From: Auanema rhodensis
Taxonomy: Eukaryota > Nematoda > Chromadorea > Rhabditida > Rhabditidae
NCBI GenBank assembly: GCA_964057225.1
Contig: OZ059899.1
Span: 20,654,501 to 20,718,500, forward strand
Length of the DNA stretch: 64,000 nucleotides
Direction of reading: 5' to 3'
A program made the translations under genes and the position numbers. The notes beneath the pieces are model-generated. The model saw only the letters and a list, made by a program, of their open reading frames with translations, had not been told where the DNA came from and made no database searches. Below are positions 11,256-26,800 of this stretch, in pieces (within the stretch, counting starts at the first letter, position 1; each line of letters starts with the position of its first letter).

Positions 11256-14200
11256 TTGAAAAAAGATGCATTAGTGTATGTTGAGTTTCCATGTACACTC
11301 AACATTGCTTCCAAAAACATTTGTACAAAAATTTTTCCGAAAAATTTCGAAATAATTTCGCAAAAAGTAGATGTTTTTAGATTCCTTTTTCCAAGGCAAA
11401 GACGATGGACATTGTTATTCAACGAAAAAATTGATTCTGCAGGGTGAAAATCGAGGATATAAGTGTGAACTTATATCAGTTGATATCTCGGTGCATTTTT
11501 AAGCTAACTCAAATCTGATAACACAGATCGACGCAGCTTAAAAATCCGCATCGAATGCACTATACTACATTGAGAAACGCTTAATACAAAAATTAGTTAT
11601 GATCGTTTGAAAAAAGATGCATTAGTGTATGTTGAGTTTCCATGTACACTCAACATTGCTTCCAAAAACATTTTTACAAAAATTTTTCCGAAAAATTTCG
11701 AAATAATTTCGCAAAAAGTAGATGTTTTTAGATTCCTTCTTTCAAGGCAAAGACGATGGACAATGTTATTCAACGAAAAAATTAATTCTGCAGGGTGAAA
11801 ATCGAGGATATAAGTGTGAACTTATATCAGTTGATATCTCGGTGCATTTTTAAGCTAGCGCAAATCTGATAACACAGATCGACGCAGCTTAAAATCCGCA
11901 TCGAATGCACTATACTACATTGAGAAACGCTTAATACAAAAATTAGTTATGATCGTTTGAAAAAAGATGCATTAGTGTATGTTGAGTTTCCATGTACACT
12001 CAACATTGCTTCCAAAAACATTTTTACAAAAATTTTTCCGAAAAATTTCGAAATAATTTCGCAAAAAGTAGATGTTTTTAGATTCCTTCTTTCAAGGCAA
12101 AGACGATGGACAATGTTATTCAACGAAAAAATTAATTCTGCAGGGTGAAAATCGAGGATATAAGTGTGAACTTATATCAGTTGATATCTCGGTGCATTTT
12201 TAAGCTAGCGCAAATCTGATAACACAGATCGACGCAGCTTAAAAATCCGCATCGAATGCACTATACTACATTGAGAAACGCTTAATACAAAAATTAGTTA
12301 TGATCGTTTGAAAAAAGATGCATTAGTGTATGTTGAGTTTCCATGTACACTCAACATTGCTTCCAAAAACATTTGTACAAAAATTTATCCGAAAAATTTC
12401 GAAATAATTTCGCAAAAAGTAGATGTTTTTAGATTCCTTTTTTCAAGGCAAAGACGATGGACATTGTTATTCAACGAAAAAATTGATTCTGCAGGGTGAA
12501 AATCGAGGATATAAGTGTGAACTTATATCAGTTGATATCTCGGTGCATTTTTAAGCTAACTCAAATCTGATAACACAGATCGACGCAGCTTAAAAATCCG
12601 CATCGAATGCACTATACTACATTAAGAAACGCTTGATACAAAAATTAGTTATGATCGTTTGAAAAATGATGCATTAGTGTATGTTGAGTTTCCATGTACA
12701 CTCAACATTGCTTCCAAAAACATTTTTACAAAAATTTTTCCGAAAAATTTCGAAATAATTTCGCAAAAAGTAGATGTTTTTAGATTCCTTCTTTCAAGGC
12801 AAAGACGATGGACAATGTTATTCGACGAAAAAATTAATTCTGCAGGGTGAAAATCGAGGATATAAGTGTGAACTTATATCAGTTGATATCTCGGTGCATT
12901 TTTAAGCTAGCGCAAATCTGATAACACAAATCGACGCAGCTTAAAATCCGCATCGAATGCACTATACTACATTGAGAAACGCTTAATACAAAAATTAGTT
13001 ATGATCGTTTGAAAAAAGATGCATTAGTGTATGTTGAGTTTCCATGTACACTCAACATTGCTTCCAAAAACATTTTTACAAAAATTTTTCCGAAAAATTT
13101 CGAAATAATTTCGCAAAAAGTAGATGTTTTTAGATTTCTTCTTTCAAGGCAAAGACGATGGACAATGTTATTCAACGAAAAAATTAATTCTGCAGGGTGA
13201 AAATCGAGGATATAAGTGTGAACTTATATCAGTTGATATCTCGGTGCATTTTTAAGCTAGCGCAAATCTGATAACACAGATCGACGCAGCTTAAAAATCC
13301 GCATCGAATGCACTATACTACATTGAGAAACGCTTAATACAAAAATTAGTTATGATCGTTTGAAAAAAGATGCATTAGTGTATGTTGAGTTTCCATGTAC
13401 ACTCAACATTGCTTCCAAAAACATTTGTACAAAAATTTTTCCGAAAAATTTCGAAATAATTTCGCAAAAAGTAGATGTTTTTAGATTCCTTTTTTCAAGG
13501 CAAAGACGATGGACATTGTTATTCAACGAAAAAATTGATTCTGCAGGGTGAAAATCGAGGATATAAGTGTGAACTTATATCAGTTGATATCTCGGTGCAT
13601 TTTTAAGCTAACTCAAATCTGATAACACAGATCGACGCAGCTTAAAAATCCGCATCGAATGCACTATACTACATTGAGAAACGCTTAATACAAAAATTAG
13701 TTATGATCGTTTGAAAAAAGATGCATTAGTGTATGTTGAGTTTCCATGTACACTCAACATTGCTTCCAAAAACATTTTTACAAAAATTTTTCCGAAAAAT
13801 TTCGAAATAATTTCGCAAAAAGTAGATGTTTTTAGATTTCTTCTTTCAAGGCAAAGACGATGGACAATGTTATTCAACGAAAAAATTAATTCTGCAGGGT
13901 GAAAATCGAGGATATAAGTGTGAACTTATATCAGTTGATATCTCGGTGCATTTTTAAGCTAGCGCAAATCTGATAACACAGATCGACGCAGCTTAAAAAT
14001 CCGCATCGAATGCACTATACTACATTGAGAAACGCTTAATACAAAAATTAGTTATGATCGTTTGAAAAAAGATGCATTAGTGTATGTTGAGTTTCCATGT
14101 ACACTCAACATTGCTTCCAAAAACATTTGTACAAAAATTTTTCCGAAAAATTTCGAAATAATTTCGCAAAAAGTAGATGTTTTTAGATTCCTTTTTTCAA

Positions 14201-15465
14201 GGCAAAGACGATGGACATTGTTATTCAACGAAAAAATTGATTCTGCAGGGTGAAAATCGAGGATATAAGTGTGAACTTATATCAGTTGATATCTCGGTGC
14301 ATTTTTAAGCTAACTCAAATCTGATAACACAGATCGACGCAGCTTAAAAATCCGCATCGAATGCACTATACTACATTGAGAAACGCTTAATACAAAAATT
14401 AGTTATGATCGTTTGAAAAAAGATGCATTAGTGTATGTTGAGTTTCCATGTACACTCAACATTGCTTCCAAAAACATTTTTACAAAAATTTTTCCGAAAA
14501 ATTTCGAAATAATTTCGCAAAAAGTAGATGTTTTTAGATTCCTTTTTTCAAGGCAGAAACGATGGACAATGTTATTCAACGAAAAAATTAATTCTGCAGG
14601 GTGAGAATCGAGGATATAAGTGTGAACTTATATCAGTTGATATCTCGGTGCATTTTTAAGCTAGCGCAAATCTGATAACACAGATCGACGCAGCTTAAAA
14701 ATCCGCATCGAATGCACTATACAACATTGAGAAACGCTTGATACAAAAATTAGTTATGATCGTTTGAAAAATGATGCATTAGTGTATGTTGAGTTTCCAT
14801 GTACACTCAACATTGCTTCCAAAAACATTTTGACAAAAATTTTTCCGAAAAATTTCAAAATAATTTCGCGAAAAGTAGATGTTTTTAGATTCCTTTTTTC
14901 AAGGCAAAGACGATGGACAATGTTATTCAACGAAAAAATTAATTCTGCAGGGTGAGAATCGAGGATATAAGTGTGAACTTATATCAGTTGATATCTCGGT
15001 GCATTTTTAAGCTAACTCAAATCTGATAACACAGATCGACGCAGCTTAAAAATCCGCATCGAATGCACTATACTACATTGAGAAACGCTTAATACAAAAA
15101 TTAGTTATGATCGTTTGAAAAAAGATGCATTAGTGTATGTTGAGTTTCCATGTACACTCAACATTGCTTCCAAAAACATTTGTACAAAAATTTTTCCGAA
15201 AAATTTCGAAATAATTTCGCAAAAAGTAGATGTTTTTAGATTCCTTTTTTCAAGGCAAAGACGATGGACATTGTTATTCAACGAAAAAATTGATTCTGCA
15301 GGGTGAAAATCGAGGATATAAGTGTGAACTTATATCAGTTGATATCTCGGTGCATTTTTAAGCTAACTCAAATCTGATAACACAGATCGACGCAGCTTAA
15401 AAATCCGCATCGAATGCACTATACTACATTGAGAAACGCTTAATACAAAAATTAGTTATGATCGT
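11256..15465 (+). repeat. Interspersed monomer type marked by acatttgtac
   Basis: A variant with acatttgtac in place of acatttttac occurs in the copies starting at 11256, 12308, 13360, 14062 and 15115. The spacings are 1052, 1052, 702 and 1053 bases, so it mostly returns every third monomer. The intervening copies carry a cttctttc variant. Two of the intervals contain a copy one base short (aaaatccg for aaaaatccg). This is a 3-mer-like organisation with one 2-mer interval. Confidence 0.65.
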
Positions 15466-16518
15466 TTGAAAAAAGATGCATTAGTGTATGTTGAGTTTCC
15501 ATGTACACTCAACATTGCTTCCAAAAACATTTTTACAAAAATTTTTCCGAAAAATTTCGAAATAATTTCGCAAAAAGTAGATGTTTTTAGATTCCTTCTT
15601 TCAAGGCAAAGACGATGGACAATGTTATTCAACGAAAAAATTAATTCTGCAGGGTGAAAATCGAGGATATAAGTGTGAACTTATATCAGTTGATATCTCG
15701 GTGCATTTTTAAGCTAGCGCAAATCTGATAACACAGATCGACGCAGCTTAAAAATCCGCATCGAATGCACTTTACTACATTGGAAAACGCTTAATACAAA
15801 AATTAGTTATGATCGTTTGAAAAAAGATGCATTAGTGTATGTTGAGTTTCCATGTACACTCAACATTGCTTCCAAAAACATTTTGACAAAAATTTTTCCG
15901 AAAAATTTCAAAATAATTTCGCAAAAAGTAGATGTTTTTAGATTCCTTTTTTCACGGCAAAGACGATGGACAAAGTTATTCAACGAAAAAATTAATTCTG
16001 CAGGGTGAAAATCGAGGATATAAGTGTGAACTTATATCAGTTGATATCTCGGTGCATTTTTAAGCTAGCGCAAATCTGATAACACAGATCGACGCAGCTT
16101 AAAAATCCGCATCGAATGCACTTTACTACATTGAGAAACGCTTAATACAAAAATTAGTTATGATCGTTTGAAAAATGATGCATTAGTGTATGTTGAGTTT
16201 CCATGTACACTCAACATTGCTTCCAAAAACATTTTGACAAAAATTTTTCCGAAAAATTTCAAAATAATTTCGCAAAAAGTAGATGTTTTTAGATTCCTTT
16301 TTTCAAGGCAGAGACGATGGACAATGTTATTCAACGAAAAAATTAATTCTGCAGGGTGAGAATCGAGGATATAAGTGTGAACTTATATCAGTTGATATCT
16401 CGGTGCATTTTTAAGCTAGCGCAAATCTGATAACACAGATCGACGCAGCTTAAAAATCCGCATCGAATGCACTATACAACATTGAGAAACGCTTGATACA
16501 AAAATTAGTTATGATCGT

Positions 16519-19325
16519 TTGAAAAATGATGCATTAGTGTATGTTGAGTTTCCATGTACACTCAACATTGCTTCCAAAAACATTTTGACAAAAATTTTTC
16601 CGAAAAATTTCAAAATAATTTCGCGAAAAGTAGATGTTTTTAGATTCCTTTTTTCAAGGCAAAGACGATGGACAATGTTATTCAACGAAAAAATTAATTC
16701 TCCAGGGTGAAAATCGAGGATATAAGTGTGAACTTATATCAGTTGATATCTCGGTGCAATTTTAAGCTAGCGCAAATCTGATAATACAGATCGACGCAGC
16801 TTAAAAATCCGCATCGAATGCACTATACTGCATTGAGAAACGCTTAATACAAAAGTTAGTTATGATCGTTTGAAAAATGATGCATTAGTGTATGTTGAGT
16901 TTCCATGTACACTCAACATTGCTTCCAAAAACATTTTGACAAAAATTTTTCCGAAAAATTTCAAAATAATTTCGCAAAAAGTAGATGTTTTTAGATTCCT
17001 TTTTTCAAGGCAGAGACGATGGACAATGTTATTCAACGAAAAAATTAATTCTGCAGGGTGAGAATCGAGGATATAAGTGTGAACTTATATCAGTTGATAT
17101 CTCGGTGCATTTTTAAGCTAGCGCAAATCTGATAACACAGATCGACGCAGCTTAAAAATCCGCATCGAATGCACTATACAACATTGAGAAACGCTTAATA
17201 CAAAAGTTAGTTATGATCGTTTGAAAAATGATGCATTAGTGTATGTTGAGTTTCCATGTACACTCAACATTGCTTCCAAAAACATTTTGACAAAAATTTT
17301 TCCGAAAAATTTCAAAATAATTTCGCGAAAAGTAGATGTTTTTAGATTCCTTTTTTCAAGGCAAAGACGATGGACAATGTTATTCAACGAAAAAATTATT
17401 TCTGCAGGGTGAGAATCGAGGATATAAGTGTGAACTTATATCAGTTGATATCTCGGTGCATTTTTAAGCTAGCGCAAATCTGATAACACAGATCGACGCA
17501 GCTTAAAAATCCGCATCGAATGCACTTTACTACATTGAGAAACGCTTAATACAAAAGTTAGTTATGATCGTTTGAAAAATGATGCATTAGTGTATGTTGA
17601 GTTTCCATGTACACTCAACATTGCTTCCAAAAACATTTTGACAAAAATTTTTCCGAAAAATTTCAAAATAATTTCGCGAAAAGTAGATGTTTTTAGATTC
17701 CTTTTTACAAGGCAAAGACGATGGACAATGTTATTCAACGAAAAAATTATTTCTGCAGGGTGAGAATCGAGGATATAAGTGTGAACTTATATCAGTTGAT
17801 ATCTCGGTGCATTTTTAAGCTAGCGCAAATCTGATAACACAGATCGACGCAGCTTAAAAATCCGCATCGAATGCACTTTACTACATTGAGAAACGCTTGA
17901 TACAAAAATTAGTTATGATCGTTTGAAAAATGATGCATTAGTGTATGTTGAGTTTCCATGTACACTCAACATTGCTTCCAAAAACATTTTGACAAAAATT
18001 TTTCCGAAAAATTTCAAATAATTTCGCGAAAAGTAGATGTTTTTAGATTCCTTTTTTCAAGGCAAAGACGATGGACAATGTTATTCAACGAAAAAATTAA
18101 TTCTCCAGGGTGAAAATCGAGGATATAAGTGTGAACATATATCAGTTGATATCTCGGTGCAATTTTAAGCTAGCGCAAATCTGATAATACAGATCGACGC
18201 AGCTTAAAAATCCGCATCGAATGCACTATACTGCATTGAGAAACGCTTAATACAAAAGTTAGTTATGATCGTTTGAAAAATGATGCATTAGTGTATGTTG
18301 AGTTTCCATGTACACTCAACATTGCTTCCAAAAACATTTTGACAAAAATTTTTCCAAAAAATTTCAAAATAATTTCGCAAAAAGTAGATGTTTTTAGATT
18401 CCTTTTTTCAAGGCAGAGACGATGGACAATGTTATTCAACGAAAAAATTAATTCTGCAGGGTGAGAATCGAGGATATAAGTGTGAACTTATATCAGTTGA
18501 TATCTCGGTGCATTTTTAAGCTAGCGCAAATCTGATAACACAGATCGACGCAGCTTAAAAATCCGCATCGAATGCACTATACAACATTGAGAAACGCTTG
18601 ATACAAAAATTAGTTATGATCGTTTGAAAAATGATGCATTAGTGTATGTTGAGTTTCCATGTACACTCAACATTGCTTCCAAAAACATTTTGACAAAAAT
18701 TTTTCCGAGAAATTTCAAAATAATTTCGCGAAAAGTAGATGTTTTTAGATTCCTTTTTTCAAGGCAAAGACGATGGACAATGTTATTCAACGAAAAAATT
18801 AATTCTCCAGGGTGAAAATCGAGGATATAAGTGTGAACTTATATCAGTTGATATCTCGGTGCAATTTTAAGCTAGCGCAAATCTGATAATACAGATCGAC
18901 GCAGCTTAAAAATCCGCATCGAATGCACTATACTGCATTGAAAAACGCTTAATACAAAAGTTAGTTATGATCGTTTGAAAAATGATGCATTAGTGTATGT
19001 TGAGTTTCCATGTACACTCAACATTGCTTCCAAAAACATTTTGACAAAAATTTTTCCGAAAAATTTCAAAATAATTTCGCAAAAAGTAGATGTTTTTAGA
19101 TTCCTTTTTTCAAGGCAGAGACGATGGACAATGTTATTCAACGAAAAAATTAATTCTGCAGGGTGAAAATCGAGGATATAAGTGTGAACTTATATCAGTT
19201 GATATCTCGGTGCATTTTTAAGCTAGCGCAAATCTGATAACACAGATCGACGCAGCTTAAAAATCCGCATCGAATGCACTATACAACATTGAGAAACGCT
19301 TAATACAAAAGTTAGTTATGATCGT
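16519..19325 (+). repeat. Monomer type marked by attctccagg and gtgcaatttt
   Basis: The copies at 16519, 17923 and 18624 share attctccagg, gtgcaattttaag, gataatacag, actgcattg and a following aaaagttag. The same combination occurs far away in the copy at 4938. The 17923 copy has lost one A in the atttcaaaat segment. Spacings are four units minus one base and two units. The shared multi-site haplotype implies copying of whole monomers, including over more than 11 kb. Confidence 0.65.
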
Positions 19326-21776
19326 TTGAAAAATGATGCATTAGTGTATGTTGAGTTTCCATGTACACTCAACATTGCTTCCAAAAACATTTTGACAAAA
19401 ATTTTTCCGAAAAATTTCAAAATAATTTCGCGAAAAGTAGATGTTTTTAGATTCCTTATTTCAAGGCAAAGACGATGGACAATGTTATTCAACGAAAAAA
19501 TTATTTCTGCAGGGTGAAAATCGAGGATATAAGTGTGAACATATCAGTTGATATCTCGGTGCATTTTTAAGCTAGCGCAAATCTGATAACACAGATCGAC
19601 GCAGCTTAAAAATCCGCATCGAATGCACTATACAACATTGAGAAACGCTTGATACAAAAATTAGTTATGATCGTTTGAAAAATGATGCATTAGTGTATGT
19701 TGAGTTTCCATGTACACTCAACATTGCTTCCAAAAACATTTTGACAAACATTTTTCCGAAAAATTTCAAAATAATTTCGCAAAAAGTAGATGTTTTTAGA
19801 TTCCTTTTTTCAAGGCAGAGACGATGGACAATGTTATTCAACGAAAAAATTAATTCTGCAGGGTGAAAATCGAGGATATAAGTGTGAACTTATATCAGTT
19901 GATATCTCGGTGCATTTTTAAGCTAGCGCAAATCTGATAACACAGATCGACGCAGCTTAAAAATCCGCATCGAAAGCACTATACAACATTGAGAAACGCT
20001 TAATACAAAAGTTAGTTATGATCGTTTGAAAAATGATGCATTAGTGTATGTTGAGTTTCCATGTACACTCAACATTGCTTCCAAAAACATTTTGACAAAC
20101 ATTTTTCCGAAAAATTTCAAAATAATTTCGCGAAAAGTAGATGTTTTTAGATTCCTTTTTTCAAGGCAATGACGATGGACAATGTTATTCAACGAAAAAA
20201 TTAATTCTGCAGGGTGAAAATCGAGGATATAAGTGTGAACTTATATCAGTTGATATCTCGGTGCATTTTTAAGCTAGCGCAAATCTGATAACACAGATCG
20301 ACGCAGCTTAAAAATCCGCATCGAATGCACTATACTACATTGAGAAACGCTTAATACAAAAGTTAGTTATGATCGTTTGAAAAATGATGCATTAGTGTAT
20401 GTTGAGTTTCCATGTACACTCAACATTGCTTCCAAAAACATTTTGACAAAAATTTTTCCGAAAAATTTCAAAATAATTTCGCGAAAAGTAGATGTTTTTA
20501 GATTCCTTTTTTCAAGGCAATGACGATGGACAATGTTATTCAACGAAAAAATTAATTCTGCAGGGTGAAAATCGAGGATATAAGTGTGAACTTATATCAG
20601 TTGATATCTCGGTGCATTTTTAAGCTAGCGCAAATCTGATAACACAGATCGACGCAGCTTAAAATCCGCATCGAATGCACTATACTACATTGAAAAACGC
20701 TTAATACAAAAGTTAGTTATGATCGTTTGAAAAATGATGCATTAGTGTATGTTGAGTTTCCATGTACACTCAACATTGCTTCCAAAAACATTTTGACAAA
20801 AATTTTTCCGAAAAATTTCAAAATAATTTCGCAAAAAGTAAATGTTTTTAGATTCCTTTCTCCAAGGCAAAGACGATGGACAATGTTATTCAACGAAAAA
20901 ATTATTTCTGCAGGGTGAAAATCGAGGATATAAGTGTGAACATATCAGTTGATATCTCGGTGCATTTTTAAGCTAGCGCAAATCTGATAACACAGATCGA
21001 CGCAGCTTAAAAATCCGCATCGAATGCACTATACAACATTGAGAAACGCTTGATACAAAAATTAGTTATGATCGTTTGAAAAATGATGCATTAGTGTATG
21101 TTGAGTTTCCATGTACACTCAACATTGCTTCCAAAAACATTTTGACAAACATTTTTCCGAAAAATTTCAAAATAATTTCGCAAAAAGTAGATGTTTTTAG
21201 ATTCCTTTTTTCAAGGCAGAGACGATGGACAATGTTATTCAACGAAAAAATTAATTCTGCAGGGTGAAAATCGAGGATATAAGTGTGAACTTATATCAGT
21301 TGATATCTCGGTGCATTTTTAAGCTAGCGCAAATCTGATAACACAGATCGACGCAGCTTAAAAATCCGCATCGAAAGCACTATACAACATTGAGAAACGC
21401 TTAATACAAAAGTTAGTTATGATCGTTTGAAAAATGATGCATTAGTGTATGTTGAGTTTCCATGTACACTCAACATTGCTTCCAAAAACATTTTGACAAA
21501 CATTTTTCCGAAAAATTTCAAAATAATTTCGCGAAAAGTAGATGTTTTTAGATTCCTTTTTTCAAGGCAATGACGATGGACAATGTTATTCAACGAAAAA
21601 ATTAATTCTGCAGGGTGAAAATCGAGGATATAAGTGTGAACTTATATCAGTTGATATCTCGGTGCATTTTTAAGCTAGCGCAAATCTGATAACACAGATC
21701 GACGCAGCTTAAAAATCCGCATCGAATGCACTATACTACATTGAGAAACGCTTAATACAAAAATTAGTTATGATCG
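19326..21776 (+). repeat. 4-mer higher-order repeat with 1401-bp period
   Basis: The segment beginning at 19326 is repeated from 20727. Both first members carry the same 2-base deletion (tgaacatatcag for tgaacttatatcag, near 19540 and 20940). The next members share ttgacaaacattt, the following ones share cgaaagcacta, and a change to ggcaatgacg recurs in step. The offset is 1401 bases: four units less the 2-base deletion and a further 1-base deletion near 20660. Confidence 0.8.
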
Positions 21777-23883
21777 TTTGAAAAATGATGCATTAGTGTA
21801 TGTTGAGTTTCCATGTACACTCAACATTGCTTCCAAAAACATTTTTACAAAAATTTTTCCGAAAAATTTCAAAATAATTTCGCAAAAAGTAGATGTTTTT
21901 AGATTCCTTTTTTCAAGGCAATGACGATGGACAATGTTATTCAACGAAAAAATTAATTCTGCAGGGTGAAAATCGAGGATATAAGTGTGAACTTATATCA
22001 GTTGATATCTCGGTGCATTTTTAAGCTAGCGCAAATCTGATAACACAGATCGACGCAGCTTAAAAATCCACATCGAATGCACTATACTACATTGAGAAAC
22101 GCTTGATACAAAAATTAGTTATGATCGTTTGAAAAATGATGCATTAGTGTATGTTGAGTTTCCATGTACACTCAACATAGCTTCCAAAAACATTTTGACA
22201 AAAATTTTTCCGAAAAATTTCAAAATAATTTCGCGAAAAGTAGATGTTTTTAGATTCCTTTTTTCAAGGCAAAGACGATGGACAATGTTATTCAACGAAA
22301 AAATTATTTCTGCAGGGTGAAAATCGAGGATATAAGTGTGAACTTATATCAGTTGATATCTCGGTGCATTTTTAAGCTGGCGCAAATCTGATAACACAGA
22401 TTGACGCAGCTTAAAAATCCGCATCGAATGCACTATACATCATTGAGAAACGCTTGATACAAAAATTAGTTATGATCGTTTGAAAAATGATGCATTAGTG
22501 TATGTTGAGTTTCCATGTACACTCAACATAGCTTCCAAAAACATTTTGACAAAAATTTTTCCGAAAAATTTCAAAATAAATTCGCAAAAAGTAGATGTTT
22601 TTAGATTCCTTTTTTCAAGGCAAAGACGATGGACAATGTTATTCAACGAAAAAATTAATTCTGCAGGGTGAAAATCGAGGATATAAGTGTGAACTTATAT
22701 CAGTTGATATCTCGGTGCATTTTTAAGCTAGCGCAAATCTGATAACACAGATCGACGCAGCTTAAAAATCCGCATCGAATGCACTATACTGCATTGAGAA
22801 ACGCTTAATACAAAAGTTAGTTATGATCGTTTGAAAAATGATGCATTAGTGTATGTTGAGTTTCCATGTACACTCAACATTGCTTCCAAAAACATTTTGA
22901 CAAAAATTTTTCCGAAAAATTTAAAAATAATTTCGCAAAAAGTAGGTGTTTTTAGATTCCTTTTTTTAAGGCAAAGACGATGGACAATGTTATTCATCGA
23001 AAAAATTAATTCTGCAGGGTGAAAATCGAGGATATAAGTGTGAACTTATATCAGTTGATATCTCGGTGCATTTTTAAGCTAGCGCAAATCTGATAACACA
23101 GATGGACGCAGCTTAAAAATCCGCATCGAATGCATTATACTACATTGAGAAACGCTTAATACAAAAATTAGTTATGATCGTTTGAAAAATGATGCATTAG
23201 TGTATGTTGAGTTTCCATGTACACTCAACATTGCTTCCAAAAACATTTTGACAAAAATGTTTCCGAAAAATTTCAAAATAATTTCGCGAAAAGTAGATGT
23301 TTTTAGATTCCTTTTTTCAAGGCAAAGACGATGGACAATGTTATTCAACGAAAAAATTATTTCTGCAGGGTGAAAATCGAGGATATAAGTGTGAACTTAT
23401 ATCAGTTGATATCTCGGTGCATTTTTAAGCTAGCGCAAATCTGATAACACAGATCGACGCAGCTTAAAAATCCGCATCGAATGCACTATACATCATTGAG
23501 AAACGTTTAATACAAAAATTAGTTATGATCGTTTGAAAAATGATGCATTAGTGTATATTGAGTTTCCATGTACACTCAACATAGCTTCCAAAAACATTTT
23601 GACAAAAATTTTTCCGAAAAATTTCGAAATAAATTCGCAAAAAGTAGATGTTTTTAGATTCCTTTTTTCAAGGCAAAGACGATGGACAATGTTATTCAAC
23701 GAAAAAATTAATTCTGCAGGGTGAAAATCGAGGATATAAGTGTGAACTTATATCAGTTGATATCTCGGTGCATTTTTAAGCTAGCGCAAATCTGATAACA
23801 CAGATCGACGCAGCTTAAAAATCCGCATCGAATGCACTATACTACATTGAGAAACGCTTGATACAAAAATTAGGTATGATCGT

Positions 23884-26800
23884 TTGAAAAATGATGCATT
23901 AGTGTATGTTGAGTTTCCATGTACACTCAACATTGCTTCCAAAAACATTTTGACAAAAATTTTTCCAAAAAATTTCGAAAAAATTTCGCGAAAAGTAGAT
24001 GTTTTTAGATTCCGTTTTTCCAGGCAAAGACGATGGACAATGTTATTCAACGAAAAAATTATTTCTGCAGGGTGAAAATCGAGGATATAAGTGTGAACTT
24101 ATATCAGTTGATATCTCGGTGCATTTTTAAGCTAGCGCAAATCTGATAACACAGATCGACGCAGCTTAAAAATCCGCATCGAATGCACTATACTACATTG
24201 AGTAACGCTTAATACAAAACTTAGTTATGATCGTTTGAAAAAAGATGCATTAGTGTATGTTGAGTTTCCATGTACACTCAACATTGCTTCCAAAAACATT
24301 TTTACAAAAATTTTTCCGAAAAATTTCGAAATAATTTCGCAAAAAGTAGATGTTTTTAGATTCCTTTTTTCAAGGCAAAGACGATGGACATTGTTATAAA
24401 ACGAAAAAATTGATTCTGCAGGGTGAAAATCGAGGATATAAGTGTGAACTTATATCAGTTGATATCTCGGTGCATTTTTAAGCTAGCGCAAATCTGATAA
24501 CACAGATCGACGCAGCTTAAAAATCCGCATCAAATGCACTATACAACATTGAGAAACGCTTAATACAAAAATTAGTTATGATCGTTTGAAAAATGATGCA
24601 TTAGTGTATGTTGAGTTTCCATGTACACTCAACATTGCTTCCAAAAACATTTTTACAAAAATTTTTCCGAAAAATTTCGAAATAATTTCGCAAAAAGTAG
24701 ATGTTTTTAGATTCCTTTTTTCAAGGCAAAGACGATGGACATTGTTATTTAACGAAAAAATTGATTCTGCAGGGTGAAAATCGAGGATATAAGTGTGAAC
24801 TTATATCAGTTGATATCTCGGTGCATTTTTAAGCTAGCGCAAATCTGATAACACAGATCGACGCAGCTTAAAAATCCGCATCGAATGCACTATACTACAT
24901 TGAGAAACGCTTAATACAAAACTTAGTTATGATCGTTTGAAAAAAGATGCATTAGTGTATGTTGAGTTTCCATGTACACTCAACATTGCTTCCAAAAACA
25001 TTTTTACAAAAATTTTTCCGAAAAATTTCGAAATAATTTCGCAAAAAGTAGATGTTTTTAGATTCCTTTTTTCAAGGCAAAGACGATGGACATTGTTATT
25101 CAACGAAAAAATTGATTCTGCAGGGTGAAAATCGAGGATATAAGTGTGAACTTATATCAGTTGATATCTCGGTGCATTTTTAAGCTAGCGCAAATCTGAT
25201 AACACAGATCGACGCAGCTTAAAAATTCGCATCGAATGCACTATACAACATTGAGAAACGCTTAGTACAAAAATTAGTTATGATCGTTTGAAAAATGATG
25301 CATTAGTGTATGTTGAGTTTCCATGTACACTCAACATTGCTTCCAAAAACATTTTTACAAAAATTTTTCCGAAAAATTTCGAAATAATTTCGCAAAAAGT
25401 AGATGTTTTTAGATTCCTTTTTTCAAGGCAAAGACGATGGACATTGTTATTCAACGAAAAAATTGATTCTGCAGGGTGAAAATCGATGATATAAGTGTGA
25501 ACTTATATCAGTTGATATCTCGGTGCATTTTTAAGCTAGCGCAAATCTGATAACACAGATCGACGCAGCTTAAAAATCCGCATCGAATGCACTATACTAC
25601 ATTGAGAAACGCTTAATACAAAACTTAGTTATGATCGTTTGAAAAAAGATGCATTAGTGTATGTTGAGTTTCCATGTACACTCAACATTGCTTCCAAAAA
25701 CATTTTTACAAAAATTTTTCCGAAAAATTTCGAAATAATTTCGCAAAAAGTAGATGTTTTTAGATTCCTTTTTTCAAGGCAAAGACGATGGACATTGTTA
25801 TTCAACGAAAAAATTAATTCTGCAGGGTGAAAATCGAGGATATAAGTGTGAACTTATATCAGTTGATATCTCGGTGCATTTTTAAGCTAGCGCAAATCTG
25901 ATAACACAGATCGACGCAGCTTAAAAATCCGCATCGAATGCACTATACTACATTGAGAAACGCTTGATACAAAAATTAGGTATGATCGTTTGAAAAATGA
26001 TGCATTAGTGTATGTTGAGTTTCCATGTACACTCAACATTGCTTCCAAAAACATTTTGACAAAAATTTTTCCAAAAAATTTCGAAAAAATTTCGCGAAAA
26101 GTAGATGTTTTTAGATTCCGTTTTTCCAGGCAAAGACGATGGACAATGTTATTCAACGAAAAAATTATTTCTGCAGGGTGAAAATCGAGGATATAAGTGT
26201 GAACTTATATCAGTTGATATCTCGGTGCATTTTTAAGCTAGCGCAAATCTGATAACACAGATCGACGCAGCTTAAAAATCCGCATCGAATGCACTATACT
26301 ACATTGAGTAACGCTTAATACAAAACTTAGTTATGATCGTTTGAAAAAAGATGCATTAGTGTATGTTGAGTTTCCATGTACACTCAACATTGCTTCCAAA
26401 AACATTTTTACAAAAATTTTTCCGAAAAATTTCGAAATAATTTCGCAAAAAGTAGATGTTTTTAGATTCCTTTTTTCAAGGCAAAGACGATGGACATTGT
26501 TATAAAACGAAAAAATTGATTCTGCAGGGTGAAAATCGAGGATATAAGTGTGAACTTATATCAGTTGATATCTCGGTGCATTTTTAAGCTAGCGCAAATC
26601 TGATAACACAGATCGACGCAGCTTAAAAATCCGCATCGAATGCACTATACTACATTGAGAAACGCTTAATACAAAACTTAGTTATGATCGTTTGAAAAAA
26701 GATGCATTAGTGTATGTTGAGTTTCCATGTACACTCAACATTGCTTCCAAAAACATTTTTACAAAAATTTTTCCGAAAAATTTCGAAATAATTTCGCAAA

